Shown here one piece after another: positions 10,682-23,395 of a DNA stretch of 64,000 bases (the first letter of the stretch is position 1; each line of letters starts with the position of its first letter). The notes under the pieces were generated by a model, which was not told the DNA's origin, did no database searches, and saw nothing but the letters and a program-made list of their open reading frames with translations. This DNA is from Melastoma dodecandrum (lineage: Eukaryota > Streptophyta > Magnoliopsida > Myrtales > Melastomataceae). The position numbers and the translations under genes were made by a program. Where the stretch lies: contig JARUPY010000397.1 of assembly GCA_029817715.1 (NCBI GenBank), positions 1,550,001 through 1,614,000 on the forward strand. The letters run 5' to 3'.

Positions 10682-12966
10682 AACCCATTAAGCAGGTGGC
10701 AATCACCTGCTCTCAATAATACAACGGAAACTACAATACACTTGTGTATACAACCGGCTCTCGAGTATGGGTATCTCGCCCCAACTCACTCTTCCTCTAA
10801 GAGGCACTCTCTCTTAGGATCCTCTCCCTCAGATCGGATCTCCTTGCCCAGGTCTACACTCACTCATTTATAGGGGCCAAGAGGAGTTACAATCAGCTTA
10901 CAAAGGACTAAAGACACTCAGACACCATGCGGCCACGAGGAATCCAAGACTCACGGAACACCAACGGTCGTCTATAGCCATGTCAATGAACTGCCTCCTC
11001 TTGTAAGAGCCATCCGAAGGATCGCCCGCAGCTTGCGTCAGGACTCTTCCATCAACAACCACACACAAGTAACCTCCAAGAAATCCATGTCACTTCCTGC
11101 GGCATGCCACCTTTGCAGCTTCGCCCCACCAGAAATGCCCAACAACAAGATTCCTCCATAATCCTCACGTCTCATCACATCCGTATTGCATTGTCCATCC
11201 ATCATCCAGCACGTTCCTTTTTGTGTCTTTGCTAGTTTTCCCTTTTCCTGTGAGTCCCCACAGTAGGTATTGAACGTACACGCCCTCGTACGATTGCCTC
11301 CAAGGCACGTCCCTCTTCGTACTCAGATTTGATGCCCGAGCCTCCCTCCTGAACATGAGCGGCACCCAACGCTCAAACCCGTGCCTCCTTTACGGACTGC
11401 CACATAAGCAACCTTGCTCAAGCCTCGCTAGTTGATGGGGCAAAGGTCCCCGACTTTTCACGAAATATAGTATTAACTTTTAAAAATTTACTAAATAATG
11501 TTAACGTGATGCGGTGTCCTTACTTATCGTTGATATGGGGATCCTAACTAATTACGGGAAGGTTGAAATAGAAAAAATATCGGTGGATATGTTAGTAAGT
11601 AAATTTACATGACTTTTATGGTTTGGATATGGGAATGTAGAATACAAAATTACATTTCGTTTATTATGAATCTGAGATAATACTTACATTAATCATCATT
11701 TGTTTCGAGATTACATTAAATCAGTCAAGTTTACACGTTTTTTTTTATACATAACATGATGTCTGCCTGTGGTTGAATTTTATGCACGTGTTTTTTTTTT
11801 GGTCGGATGAATTTATTAAAATAATAAAAGAAATTTGGTGGTCGCGGGGGGGAGATTATAATGATGTGATGTTAAGGGAGAATAAGAATAAAATTGACAA
11901 CTCAACACCGCCCTTCTTCCTTCCTCAAATCTTCCCCTGCCGTCCATCCATTCCATCCCCACAGGCCCACACCACAGAGGAGAGGGGGGGGGTGGGTCCT
12001 CCTCTTCTCTTGCAAGGATTATATCCTTAGTTTTTGGAAAAATATTTCTAAAACTAGCGTTACTACAAAACCTCCCATCTCTTCTTCTTCTCCCCGTTTT
12101 GGGGTTGGTTTGGTTTAGTTGAGTGAGAAAGGCCAGGCGCTTCCGACATCTCTCTACTCCTAAAAAATTCATTCCTAAACTAACGACCCGTCTTTCTTTT
12201 CCCCTACCCCTTTCTGGCATTCCCCCCTCCCCTTTCCTTCTGCTTTCTTTCCATTCCTCTCTCTGTTTTTGCATGCCTGCAAGATCAGGGACTGCCAACG
12301 GACCAATCCCAGAATCGTTGAACTGGTAATGGAGAGGGACTCGGTTCCTTCCCGTATGAGTTTTTCTTTTAACTGTTCTAACTCAATTCGATTATTCGTT
12401 GGTTGGTTGGTTGCCGGTTCGCTGTTTGGGTTGGGGGTGGGGAATGGTTCCCACGTTGTATTCATGAATCCGACGTGAGGAGGAGTACGAGTTTTTGTGT
12501 GTGTGTAGGGGATTTCGGTTTTTATATTAAACGCCGAAAGAGTAAGAAGAAGGGCAATCCTATCCTATCCTTTCCTTTCCTACTCCCCAAAGAAAGAAAT
12601 AAGAAAAATTGTCGTCATGATTTCTTTGGGGCGTTTGACTGGAATTTGCTTTATGGGTTTTGTTTGCTTTGTTTGGTAGATCGTGATCGTCATCGAAGGT
12701 TTCCGCCTTTGTTGCTGGGTTGGGGGGAAACAGGGGTAAATCCTTGATTCTCCTGAGGTGTCCTGCTGCTGTTCTGTTTCCGTTTTTGTTTTCCAGGAAT
12801 TGGGTGATCCTGTCGGTTTTTTGGTCGTTGTTCTTTTGTGGCGTTTGATTTGATTCTTTTGTCGGCTGGTTCTGATTCTCGCGAAGTTCGCCTGGCTTGT
12901 TGATCTGGGAAATGTGGGATCTGACTTGCTGTTGAATGTTGCGTTTTTTCTTCAGTGGCTGATCGG
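10682..12966. other. Gene-free region, then leader of the calmodulin-binding gene
   Basis: Positions 10682-11450 are moderately GC-rich, have no open coding frame I recognise, and look like older repeat debris into which the copia element inserted. 11450-11870 is AT-rich. 11900-12950 is rich in CT tracts and GT-rich stretches, ending in TTCAG at 12951-12955. It is best read as promoter plus a 5' leader with an intron for the gene starting at 12967. Short open frames here are low-complexity and not convincing. Confidence 0.5.
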
Positions 12967-14667
12967 ATGATGTCTGCGGAAATTGGCAATGCTCTACCTG
13001 ATTTGGGGGCGGTGACCCCGGAGAACGGGAAGGGGAGGAGATACTCTACCGGACTAACATGTTCTTCGGCAAATGTGAAGAAGAAGTTGCCCAATTACTT
13101 GAGAGCTTCCACTGGTACTTGTCATGATTTCTGCAAGTTTGGGAGGAGACACGAAACGGAGACAAAGCCATGGAGTTCTGGACGCAGGACAAGGATTGAT
13201 AAGAACCCGCCGGAGAAGATTATTACCACTGATGAAGTTTTGCCGGACAGGAAGACCTATATGAAACCAAAACCTGCTTCTTCATTGGTTAGCAAAGGAG
13301 AGCATCATGGTTCTTCAAGTTCTGGCAAGCAGAAGATGCCATCATCCGAGAAAAGAAAGTTGGAAAGCAACACCTTGGGAAAACATAAAACATCTTCCAA
13401 GTTTAAACCATCGGCTAATCCTAGGAGACTCTTTATGGAGCGAGCCTCGCCAATCTTTGAAGTCTCCAATCAGGTTTCAGTGAAAGTTGCGGAGAGAAGA
13501 ATGTCTGGAAAGTTGGCGACCCATTCGAGGACCAAAATTGCAACCGCAGGGTCGACGTCCTCTTCCAGATCCCCGGCATCTTCAGGTCCGAGGATCGAGG
13601 ATAGAAAAGCCGTGGTGGAAAACACTGGGATTTCTATTAGAGTCAGAGTGAAGAATGCGATGATTGCCCGGACCTCTTTTGTGCCGACGAAATCTTCTTC
13701 AGGCTCTGTGCAGACCTCGGTAAGGAGGAAGCTGTGGAAGCCGAAAAAGATAGCCGAAGATAATGGAATTCGGCAAATTGAGAGGGAGGTGCCAGAGAAA
13801 ACGTTGCATGTCATTGATGTGGAGCCCAACGACAAAGTCAATAATTTCAATGTAAGGGAGATTAGTGTTGAGAATGAGTTGCCTGAGAGTGAGGAGAATG
13901 TACCTGTCTTGGAACGTCCTCCATCTCCTTCGCCATCTCCTTCTGTAGCCGAGTCTTCATCATGGCAGAATTCTCCCACGTACGAAGAAGGAAAGGAAGG
14001 AATGGAGAACTCTTCCGTACAATACTTGCATCATATAGAAGAAGACGAAGAAGATGGTGACGATGATGATGCTGTAGATGATCACAATGATGATGACAAC
14101 AATGACAATGGAGAAGCAGCAGTGGGTTCTGAGTATTCTGATGGTGAATTGGAAACTTCCTCTGATTCGGATTTGGGTGAAACTCAAATCAAGGAGGAAG
14201 AACCAACATCTATTGTGGACGGCATTGGACGAAGACCTAGGGAGGCACCAGTGAGGGTTCATCCTGTGGGAGCCGACGGCAAGCCGATGAAACTAAAATT
14301 CAGGAGGGGAAGTGTGGTCGATATTCGATCAGACGACAACACTCCGCGAAGATTGAAATTCCGACATAGGAAACCACTCGGTGATGATGAAGCTAGGACT
14401 CACTCACAGAGGAGAGTCTTGAAGAAAAGGGAAGCCGCAGCCGATCCTGATGACGTCTCCAACCCAAGTTCAGAGAAATACTCACTGAGGAGCAGCGGAG
14501 CCCAAGAGCAGAAGGACGGGCAGGGGGCTTTGTTTAATAACGTGATAGAGGAAACGGCTAGCAAGCTCGTCGAGACGAGGAAGAGTAAGGTGAAGGCATT
14601 GGTTGGCGCCTTCGAGACGGTCATCTCCCTACAAGATAGGAAGCCCTTGGCGGCCAACACCGGCTAA
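12967..14667 (+). CDS. Plant calmodulin-binding domain protein
   Basis: One long coding exon of 566 codons from ATG 12967. Near residue 40 it has the family's N-terminal signature (KKKLPNYLRASTGTCHDFCK). The middle is long, basic, serine-rich and apparently disordered. A strongly acidic D/E-rich tract lies around residues 355-385. The C-terminal plant CaM-binding domain spans about residues 420-560 (KLKFRRGSVVDI, RRLKFRHRKPLGDD, ALVGAFETVISLQDRKPL). The expected role is Ca2+/calmodulin signalling, with nuclear or cytosolic location unknown. The exon begins after a TTCAG acceptor with TGGCTGATCGG, so an upstream exon ending in A would create an ATG split across the intron and add four residues (MADR). 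Otherwise translation starts at one of the tandem ATGs at 12967/12970. The choice cannot be settled without a transcript. Confidence 0.87.
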   Translation: MMSAEIGNALPDLGAVTPENGKGRRYSTGLTCSSANVKKKLPNYLRASTGTCHDFCKFGRRHETETKPWSSGRRTRIDKNPPEKIITTDEVLPDRKTYMKPKPASSLVSKGEHHGSSSSGKQKMPSSEKRKLESNTLGKHKTSSKFKPSANPRRLFMERASPIFEVSNQVSVKVAERRMSGKLATHSRTKIATAGSTSSSRSPASSGPRIEDRKAVVENTGISIRVRVKNAMIARTSFVPTKSSSGSVQTSVRRKLWKPKKIAEDNGIRQIEREVPEKTLHVIDVEPNDKVNNFNVREISVENELPESEENVPVLERPPSPSPSPSVAESSSWQNSPTYEEGKEGMENSSVQYLHHIEEDEEDGDDDDAVDDHNDDDNNDNGEAAVGSEYSDGELETSSDSDLGETQIKEEEPTSIVDGIGRRPREAPVRVHPVGADGKPMKLKFRRGSVVDIRSDDNTPRRLKFRHRKPLGDDEARTHSQRRVLKKREAAADPDDVSNPSSEKYSLRSSGAQEQKDGQGALFNNVIEETASKLVETRKSKVKALVGAFETVISLQDRKPLAANTG

Positions 14668-16210
14668 GGATGGAAGTCAGGTCGTCGTCATACCATTAGA
14701 CCGACTCTTCCTCCGCGAAGCATTCCTCCTTTTTGAGTGTTTGTGTAATTTTTTTTTTGCCCAAGAGTCTCATGCTTTGTCCAATTTGCCTCATGTTTTG
14801 GGGCAAACAGTCTGTGTATACCTTTTGTGTTAATAAAAAATTCATCCTTGTAAATATTTGGTTGGCCAACTCAGTCATGTGTTGTGACTCTGAGTGGGCA
14901 ACGAATCCTTTTCGTAGCAGAAAGAAATGTAGTTATGTAGATGGCATGTCTTTCTCATTGTTGGGTAAGATTTTGAAATAGTTAACAACTGTAAATGAGA
15001 GCCAGTCGGGCTCACCGTGGTTCGACAAGCACTGATTGCGTGAGGGACGTACTACCTCCACGGTCTGCCTCGGAAGAGGCTTCAGAGTTCGAGTCAGCAG
15101 CAGCTTTGGCTCCAGGTGTGCTTGATCACTGATCGGATTTATGTCTTTGTGTCAGGCATTATTGGTGCGCACAAGCGAGCTTTGTTGGTTGTTAGTTTTG
15201 TAGAAAACCCAGATGACTTTTGCCAGTGTGAAGCTAAAAAAAGACTGATCTCTGAATGGGATTAGGAAGTTAAGTGTCAAAGGCTGGATAAGATTTCCTG
15301 AGATGTCCATTTTGTTGCCGACGCCTCCTAGGAACTCCAGGAGTTATGACGACTTTGGAGGACCGTGGCACGAGTTCACTTATTAGGAAACAATCTGGGA
15401 AGTGCAGACAAGCTCGGCACCAAAAGTTGCAGAATTAGAGTCCGGAGATGCCATTGTAATAGCAGCAAATTTCAGAAGCCAAGGACTCGGCTGCCCTTAA
15501 CATGGATCACAGCATTACTACGCCCCCTAGTTTCAGCACTTTGAATGAGCCACATGCATCCGGATTGAATCATCTAATTGCATTTGCTGATATAGGCAGG
15601 GAAAAAAGAATCTTCTGCACATTTAAATGTATAGGGGTTCAAGATTGTACACCAAAGAATATAACAATATATTGCCTATGAATAGTTTCGTGGGCAAAAC
15701 GACCTCTACGGGAAACTGAAATGGGAAAAAAACAAAAGAATCTCCAATACCTACTTCTAGTAATCAACAATCCAATCTGCTCTAAACAATCAATATGAAA
15801 ATGGGAATGAGGAGAGGCAGCTGACCCAAAATCGAATGCAACTATCTAAGAATGAGGGAGGTAGAGATACCCGTCAAACAGGGAGCAATTGACCCTGTCA
15901 CCACCCTTCGCCAGCATCGAATCAGCTTCATGGCACCTCCCACCAGCAGCATATTTTTCTACTAAAAAGAAGAAGAAAAAATAATTGATTGCTATGATAC
16001 AATATGAAAAAAATTCCTTCTCACGCCAAAGTCCCTCCTGCAATAGTGCAGAGGATCTGGCGCAACCTTGGCGTGTCGTTCAAGCTTCATCTCGGCAAAA
16101 TTGCAAGCTGCAATTGCAACTTCTTCATGGAATTTTCTTCATTCAATATCAAAAGTGAGATCATCCTCCCTGAATCTTTCCAACGGGACTTGCCATTGAC
16201 TGAATCTTAT
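14668..16210. other. 3' UTRs and unassigned spacer
   Basis: 14668 to about 14850 looks like the 3' UTR of the calmodulin-binding gene (AATAAAAAA near 14832). 15000-15640 contains no open coding frame or recognised family. About 15650-16210 is probably the 3' UTR of the minus-strand GAUT gene. Confidence 0.45.
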
Positions 16211-19200
16211 CTATGACTCCAGGATATGACAGCTTCTTATGAAATCATTCGAGTAGTTCACATGCTTTGTCCAAAATGGCCGCAGATGCTCAAACCCTAT
16301 CTGCAGCCACGGCTTCGACTGACCGTTGTAGTGAATCACCGCAGCCTTCTTCACACTCTCGATGTCTGTATTTACCTGGTAACCTAAACCAAGCATGTGC
16401 CATAACGGGTCGATCGGGTAAACATGCCCTCTGAATGCAATCAATGCAGGAGGAAGGGTTCCCAACTTCCACATTGTTAAGTTGGACTTCAGATTCTGCA
16501 GAGGCCATAGTAGAAGATTCCCACATATATAGTGTCAGCCGTACCCAATCTTTCACACAAACATAAGTACTCAAGTAATGGTCACAATTGGACAAAAATC
16601 GTTTCTAAGCACAACATCAGAACATCGAAACCTGTCAAACTAATTTCTGAACTTCAACTCTAGAGAACAAGAAAGCATGACAATTTTTTTTTTCTCATTG
16701 TGTAAGAAGATGAAATAAAATGAAACATATACATGAAAACAAATTCAAGGTAGAAGTCGCATGGTGATTGAAGAGTGCAGTAACACATCATTTCTAAAGC
16801 ATGATCTAACATTAATGCAGCAACTTCTGCAACATGAACTTAAAAGATCTCCAGTACTAAAACTAATGGAGAGATTATACCTCTTTTAACCAATAGTGGT
16901 AGGTATCTCTGATATCGGTCTTTCGCCATGCTTTAAGGTCAAAGACGTTCATTCCATAAGCCCATGCACATTCGTCGGGATCCAAACTTCTGGCTATCAG
17001 AGGATGAGAGAAATTGAAGTAGTTCTTGAAGTGTTTCGACATGACCCATTCGTCTTCTCCTTTACAAGTTTCTACGGCCCCATTTACTTTTCCCTCAAGG
17101 TCAATATCCCAAAGTGAAGATAAATCTTGCTGAATCACAATATCATCATCGAAGAATACCACCTTGTCAAGGTTCGGGAACAGCTGTTCAACCAAAAGGA
17201 CCGATGAGATGAGCAAATTTTAAGGTGAATTTATATTGTGTTAGGGCAGCTCATTTTTTGAATATTATAAGTGCCATACAGGTTCTAAACATTTTTACAC
17301 TCTTTTTGGGAAGAGTAGGCTTCTCAACCACCACTAGACCATCTAAACCACGCCATCAGCATTATTACCACATGGAAATGAACTAGAAGGGAAGTACACC
17401 TGGATAGGCAGTATCAAACCAGTTACCTCGGGAAGATATATCCGCAGATGATTTAGCAAGGAAATATATTTCGGACTTCTGGCTTGCAGTTTAGAGGCAA
17501 ATATCCGGGGACTCGTGCTGTTGAGATTAGCAGCCGCGATGTGATTCCCATGGTAGTAATTTCGGATGCTATCATGATTTTCAACCGCATCTAACACGGG
17601 GACGTTCTCCCGAGTTAGCCAGTCAAACTGATGAATACCTTTCACTTCCAAAATGGCGGGAGATACTGGATTAAGAGCAAACCATGAATGCATACCCGGA
17701 TAGGTCTTCTTGTCAGTGATGACATGAAAGACTATCTTTTCGGGTTGCAAGGATGACTGGATGGTTGATCTAACAACAACCGAAGCAGCTAAGATATTAT
17801 CAGTAGATAATACGTAATGGTAATAAGAATTATCAGACAGAAGAGGAAGCAACTCTGGAGAAGGCAGCTGCTTCCGTGCATGGGCATTAGATGAGTACTC
17901 ATCCGTTAATCGAAGAGAGAGACAATGGATGCCTTTTGGGATGGAACTTGCAGCAAAATGCTTGTTCATCAGCTCAGAAAACTTAGATTCCCGAATTTCC
18001 CTTTCGAATTTGTCCATCTGTCAAGAAAGACAAATTCTATCAGCCACAGTAGCAATCTCACCCCACAATACCACAGGTGTTATCAGAGAACAATAATCCA
18101 ATGGACAGTGACACAATGGCCCAGTTCAATCTACTTCCAACCCTTAAACATGATTTAAAATCATCATTTTAAGAGTCCGAGAAAACAAGTCTGCCCAAGA
18201 AATAGAAGAACAAAAATAAAATGGTAAGCAGACAAAACTGTCTCCACATAAATAAAACAATACAGGATCAGGAATGATTCATTACATATGCAAATCCAAC
18301 AGCTTGTCAAAATGCCTCAACCAACAAAGATAGCTGGGAGTTTATCAAACAGTGCCAGTCATATTAATGCAGATAACTGCCTTTTGATTCAAAGATTACA
18401 AAAAACTTGCCAGTTATAATAATGCAGATAATTGTTTTTTGATGCGAAGATTAGAAGAAACTATCACAACACAGAATCGTCATACCACAACTAGAAATTC
18501 TCAAAGACAACATTCAATGTGATCATTTTAATGAAGAGAAAATGCTTCCGAGAGTGGTCTCGGCGGCAGTCAAACATTTTCTTTGGGATGATTTATTTTC
18601 ACAAATGCCCATTATTATTAAACCACCTAGAAATTTGTATTAATATAAGTCTAGTGGAATTGCTCCGATTATTCTGTTCAAGGTCAACATAGGATAGACA
18701 AGAGGAGCAAGCAAGAGAAAGAGATCTGCACAGAAAATGGTCCATCAGTTCCTAATGGAACACGTACCATTGCTCTTAAGGTGAGAGCAAATGCCCGTGC
18801 ATCATAATGGTTATTCTTCATGTCTGTCACCAGTTGATCAAATAAATCCGGTACTTTCATATTATTGGGAATCTCTGCTGCATCTACTTCTTTAAGTATC
18901 TTGTGGAAGTCTCTAATGAGCCTCTGTTGGACCATTACCAAAAGGTTAATTCACCTTCTCAGAATCCTAGACTAAAGAAGGGTATTTAAAGAAATGTCCA
19001 GTTGTTAGAAAAAGCTACTACCTCTGAATCATCCACTCTACGAAGAATCCTAGGTCCGAACCGCCTTCCCAGACAATCTGAGCAAGGGAAACAAGAAATC
19101 AGGTGATAAGCAAAATATATATTTGACGCAATCAGTTAAAAAGGTGAAATCCATTGAACATATGTTTGTTTCCAAGATTATTCTTCCATGTAAATCACTT

Positions 19201-20108
19201 AAGACGTATGATGACAGAGTGAACTGATTGAGTCATTTGGAACTATCATTCAATAGTGGCAAGTAACAGAAGTGCAGCAAAGGAGAAACAGAAAAATATA
19301 TCTACGTTTCTTTTGAAAGAAACTAAATAACAAAATGATGGCATCCAATCCGATCAAGAAGAGATAATAAAAGAATCTAGTGGCTACTGAAACACGGAGC
19401 TGCTACTATACTTCCATGAGCCAAGCATCACAGATTGCCAAAAGGTGAAAAAGTGGCCAAAAGAACAGAAAGCACGAAACTGAATTTGCCTAAAATCAAA
19501 CAAAGCACGACGGAGGTCTTCTTCAATTCAATAATAAATGCAAGGCTACAATTGGTAACACCAAATCCTGGAATAATTACCAAATTATTAAGCTAATTCT
19601 CATGTAAAGAGGATGCAAAAATGAATTATTAACATCAAAACGCAAAAAAAAAAAAGATTAGAGGTAAGAAGAAACTTTTGATCCTTTGGAAATCAGATCA
19701 TGGAAAAAAACCCAGCCAAAACCATCTCCGCGCACAAAACAAACCCCAAAGGTCCCACAAACACATCCTAGAGCAATCCAAGATCCTTGATAAATCAGGC
19801 AAAGCACGACAGCATCACCGCATCCCAAAAAAGTCACCCAAAAAAAAACACCAACAACTCGCATCAAGAAATCCCAAAAAGAACCATCGCAAATTACCGA
19901 AGGAGGAGCACTTGTTGACGCCTTCGAGGGTGACCACCGCGGTGAGGATGAAAACAAAGGGCAACAAGAAAGCGAGAATGAGGATGGTATGGAAGAGGGT
20001 CCTATAAGATATATGGCGAGCTGCTACCTTGATCTTCATCAAGTCAACAAACCCATTGCTACTCGATATCGTTACACTTCTCATGCTAGGTGAGAAGTGA
20101 AGCTGCAT
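16211..20108 (-). CDS. GAUT13/14-like alpha-1,4-galacturonosyltransferase
   Basis: Six exons on the minus strand: 19898-20108, 19022-19077, 18768-18923, 17427-18017, 16881-17183 and 16211-16495. All have GT-AG introns and matching phases and give 533 residues, the usual length of this subgroup. The protein is a type II Golgi membrane protein: a short cytosolic N-terminus, a signal anchor at about residues 38-60, a stem, then a family GT8 catalytic domain. The metal/nucleotide-sugar motif is FFDDDIVIQQDL, followed by the conserved WAYGMNVFDL and a C-terminal HYNGQSKPW-LQIGFEHLRPFW block. Related enzymes use UDP-galacturonic acid in pectin (homogalacturonan) synthesis in the Golgi, and GAUT13/14 are known for roles in pollen-tube pectin. 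The upstream neighbour on the same strand, UGD, makes the precursor UDP-glucuronate. The gene looks intact. Confidence 0.93.
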
Positions 20109-21926
20109 TGCCTAATCCCCCCAAGAGCAACAAATCCAGCCTCCACGTCAATTACATCATCCCCCCACCTCCCTCCACACCCCACCAACTTTTCCCCTAA
20201 TCTCAAACCCAATTCCTCCCGCCCTAAACAAATCCTAACAATCCCCACCCCACACCACCTCCTCTCCCAAAACACCAATCACAACAAAGAAGACGAAAAA
20301 GACAACTAGGGATCCCTTCCCAACATCCGAATCCGGATGGCCCCTAAACCCCCGTTTTCGAGCATCAAGATTCGATCTTTTTCTTCCGGGGGCTGCTCCT
20401 CCCGATCGAAAAGGTCGGGATTTTACTGGGATTTCGAAAGTGGGTCAGGGCGAAATCGATGTGGGTGGGGTGGGTTGTTTTCCCCGGCGGTCGATAAGGA
20501 AGGAGAGATTGGAACAATGAAGATATCGATCCACAACAACCCAAAGGAAGAGGAAGAAAAACAATGGATAGATGGAAGGAGAATTGATGTTTTTTTTTTA
20601 AATCTGTTTCTTTTAATAAAATAAATTTTGTTATTGTTTTTGTTGGTGTGGTTGATGGTGACTTTGTTTTAGCTTGAATTTATGTATTTATGGTAATAAT
20701 CAAATATTGGATATGAATTTATCATTCATGTATCATGTTATTGGTATTCCAGTAACATATTGTTTGAGAACATTAATGCTCAAATTTGTGCGGTTAGTAA
20801 TTTCTTCCAAACAAGTGAAAGCATGGCAAGAAAAATCCATTGCGGAAGAGTAGGAAAAACAACAGAGCCGTGTCGGGGGGTTTTCTCTGTTTTTTCTCAT
20901 TTGGTGATGGAGAGATTGAACTGATGTCCATCACATGATGAGCAAGAGGAGAAGGTGGGGACAGACTAACTCAAAAAATTTATCAATCTACATTAATAAA
21001 AAATAATCATATTTTTATAGTTTATTTTGGATTGGTGTTGTTGAAGTGACCATTTGTCAAAGGAATCAATCACCTCCACCTCCTCTCCCTATCTTGTGTT
21101 TATGGGGTGGCACTAGAGAGGGAGGGGTTGATAGTGAGTGGTATCATCTAAACTTGGGCATTTATCCTCTCCCTTACTCTTCTTCGTGGTCCAAATCTAA
21201 AGGAGTGGGATCACATGATGTCATGAATTGGTCCAAACCAAAATATGTGTTTGAATTCATCTCAATTGTCTTCTATTTGTGGGTTTTTTCTTTCCTTTTT
21301 ATTAGTTTATTCTGGGTGTCATGTAGGTAGGAGGTTGGTGGTCTTTTTTGTCTCTTCAGGGGAAGCTTTGGAAAGAACCAGAACAGGCTTCATGTAGTTA
21401 CTTCTTTGTTGGTAACCTTGTCCTTCATTCCTGAGTTTGGCTGCTATGCCACCACAACAGTGATGAGATGAGCATCCATGTTTGCCATCATCTGCAGTTG
21501 TGGAGGCTGAAGGGCAACAAGTTCCGGAATATGGATGGGGGCTGCAGATTGATTCAAATGGGGATCGTCCGACGGCAACATCCTTCCTGTTTTTGCATCG
21601 ATGATGAGTAGTCAGACAGCAGCATCAACAAATCATCAATTGGCAAAAACCGAGCTTCACAGAAATTATTAACAGTACAGTACAACTGAAGCTTATCTCG
21701 TATAGATCAGGTAACAAAGAATAAACCACATTGTGATGACAGGAATTTTAATCAAGAGTTGGAGTATCAAGCGGTAGAGAGGACGACATCGTAAATGTGA
21801 TGGAAAAGTACAAGTAAATCTGCTACTTGAAAGATTATAACAAAAAGCTCTGATCAAACCCTTCATACGGCGCATGAAAGTATTAAGTAATTATGAATGT
21901 CTGCCTGCAGATTTCTATTCCTCTTT
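20109..21926. other. GAUT promoter/leader and UGD 3' region
   Basis: 20109-20580 is C- and A-rich on the plus strand and is probably the GAUT leader and promoter. 20590-21600 is AT-rich spacer without recognisable genes. About 21640-21926 is the likely 3' UTR of UGD. Short open frames here (for example 20337-20624 and 21046-21330) show no protein-family features. Confidence 0.45.
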
Positions 21927-23369
21927 CTACGCCACAGCAGGCATGTCCTTGAGCCACGTGTCCAATGGCTTCCCGATCGAGTAGACGATGAACCCGATCT
22001 CCCGCAACTTCTCCGCGTCGACAACGTTCCTTCCGTCGAAGACAAAGGCGGGCTTCTGCATGTTATTGTAGATCTTCTGGAAGTCCAGGGTCTTGAACTC
22101 CTCCCACTCGGTAAGGATACAGAGGCCGTGAGCATCCTTGACGGCAGAGTATGCATCCCAGACGACGGAGACCTGCTTCACGTTGGTTGGGCTCGACGGC
22201 TGGAGGTGAACAGGGTGATCCCAGTCGAACTTGCTCATTGTGAGGTCCCTCTGGATCTGGTCCTCAGTGACCTGAGGGTCGTAAATGCTCAACCGGGCGT
22301 TGTCCCCTAGAAGCCCCTTGCAGACATCGATTGCCGGGGTCTCACGGGTGTCCCCGGTGTCCTTCTTGAAGGCGAACCCCAGAACAGCGATCTTCTTGTT
22401 TGAGACGGTGTTGAACATGGAGGAGACGATACGGTTGACGAATCGTGACTTCTGATAGTCGTTGATCTTGATAACCTGGCGCCAGTACTCAGCTACTTCT
22501 GGAAGCCCATTACACTCGCAGATGTACACGAGATTCAAGATATCCTTCTGGAAGCATGATCCGCCAAACCCAACACTGGCGTTGAGGAATTTAGGTCCGA
22601 TTCTCGAGTCCTTCCCCACAGCATATGAAACTTGGGTCACATCAGCGCCGGTGTTCTCACAGAGCGCCGACATGGCATTCACTGACGAGATCCTCTGCGC
22701 CAGAAAGGCATTTGCAGCCAACTTCGAGAGCTCTGCCGACCAGAGGTTAGTGGTCAGGATCCGATCTTCTGGGACCCACTGAGCATAAACATTCTTCAAG
22801 GCCTGTATTGCCTTCTGTCCTTCTGGGGTTTCCCGGCCGCCAATGAGGACACGATCAGGACTGAAAAGGTCCTGGATTGCAGTTCCCTCAGCTAGAAACT
22901 CGGGGTTTGACAAAATCTGGAACTTGATCCCCTTGCTGTTGTGAGTCAGAATTTTCTCAATGGCCTCGGCCGTTTTCACCGGGACAGTCGACTTCTCGAC
23001 GACGATCTTGTCAGACTTTGAGACATCGGCAATCATGCGGGCCGCGCTCTCCCAGTAGGTCAGGTCGGCGGCCTTGCCAGCGCCGAGCCCCCGGGTCTTG
23101 GTCGGGGTGTTGACAGAGACGAACACAATGTCGGCCTCCGCAACGTGCTTCTCAACGTCAGTGCTGAAGAACAAGTTCTTACCACGGCACTGCTTCACAA
23201 CCTCATTCAGGCCTGGCTCGTAGATAGGCAGCTGGTCGCTGTTCCAGGCCGTGATCCGAGACACCGAGATGTCAACCACTGTGACTTCAACGGACGGGCA
23301 CTTGAGCGCAATGACGGCCATGGTAGGCCCACCAACGTACCCCGCACCAATGCAGCAGATCTTCACCAT
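21927..23369 (-). CDS. UGD: UDP-glucose 6-dehydrogenase
   Basis: A single-exon coding sequence of 480 residues, the standard plant length, starting at ATG 23369 ([14 protein letters not shown]). The frame is open upstream, but those codons lie in the leader and beyond an intron acceptor. The N-terminal NAD-binding Rossmann fold has GAGYVG (residues 8-13). The central helical domain includes the conserved K and N residues of [16 protein letters not shown]. The catalytic thiol is Cys272 in [10 protein letters not shown]. The C-terminal UDP-binding domain has [13 protein letters not shown] and FDGRN. The cytosolic enzyme oxidises UDP-glucose to UDP-glucuronate with two NAD+, feeding pectin and hemicellulose precursors. 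The coding region is GC-richer than its flanks, as is common for this highly expressed gene. No defects are seen. Confidence 0.97.
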   Translation of the reverse strand: MVKICCIGAGYVGGPTMAVIALKCPSVEVTVVDISVSRITAWNSDQLPIYEPGLNEVVKQCRGKNLFFSTDVEKHVAEADIVFVSVNTPTKTRGLGAGKAADLTYWESAARMIADVSKSDKIVVEKSTVPVKTAEAIEKILTHNSKGIKFQILSNPEFLAEGTAIQDLFSPDRVLIGGRETPEGQKAIQALKNVYAQWVPEDRILTTNLWSAELSKLAANAFLAQRISSVNAMSALCENTGADVTQVSYAVGKDSRIGPKFLNASVGFGGSCFQKDILNLVYICECNGLPEVAEYWRQVIKINDYQKSRFVNRIVSSMFNTVSNKKIAVLGFAFKKDTGDTRETPAIDVCKGLLGDNARLSIYDPQVTEDQIQRDLTMSKFDWDHPVHLQPSSPTNVKQVSVVWDAYSAVKDAHGLCILTEWEEFKTLDFQKIYNNMQKPAFVFDGRNVVDAEKLREIGFIVYSIGKPLDTWLKDMPAVA

Positions 23370-23395
23370 TTCTTCCCCACTGTCAAACTCAAAAA

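Noticed and set aside
12955..12957. GTG as start codon of the calmodulin-binding protein
   Set aside because: It straddles a probable intron acceptor. Plant nuclear genes use ATG, which occurs in frame at 12967.
21897..22310. Plus-strand open frames opposite UGD, the UGTs and the GAUT exons
   Set aside because: They are antisense shadows of GC-rich coding sequence with no family features.
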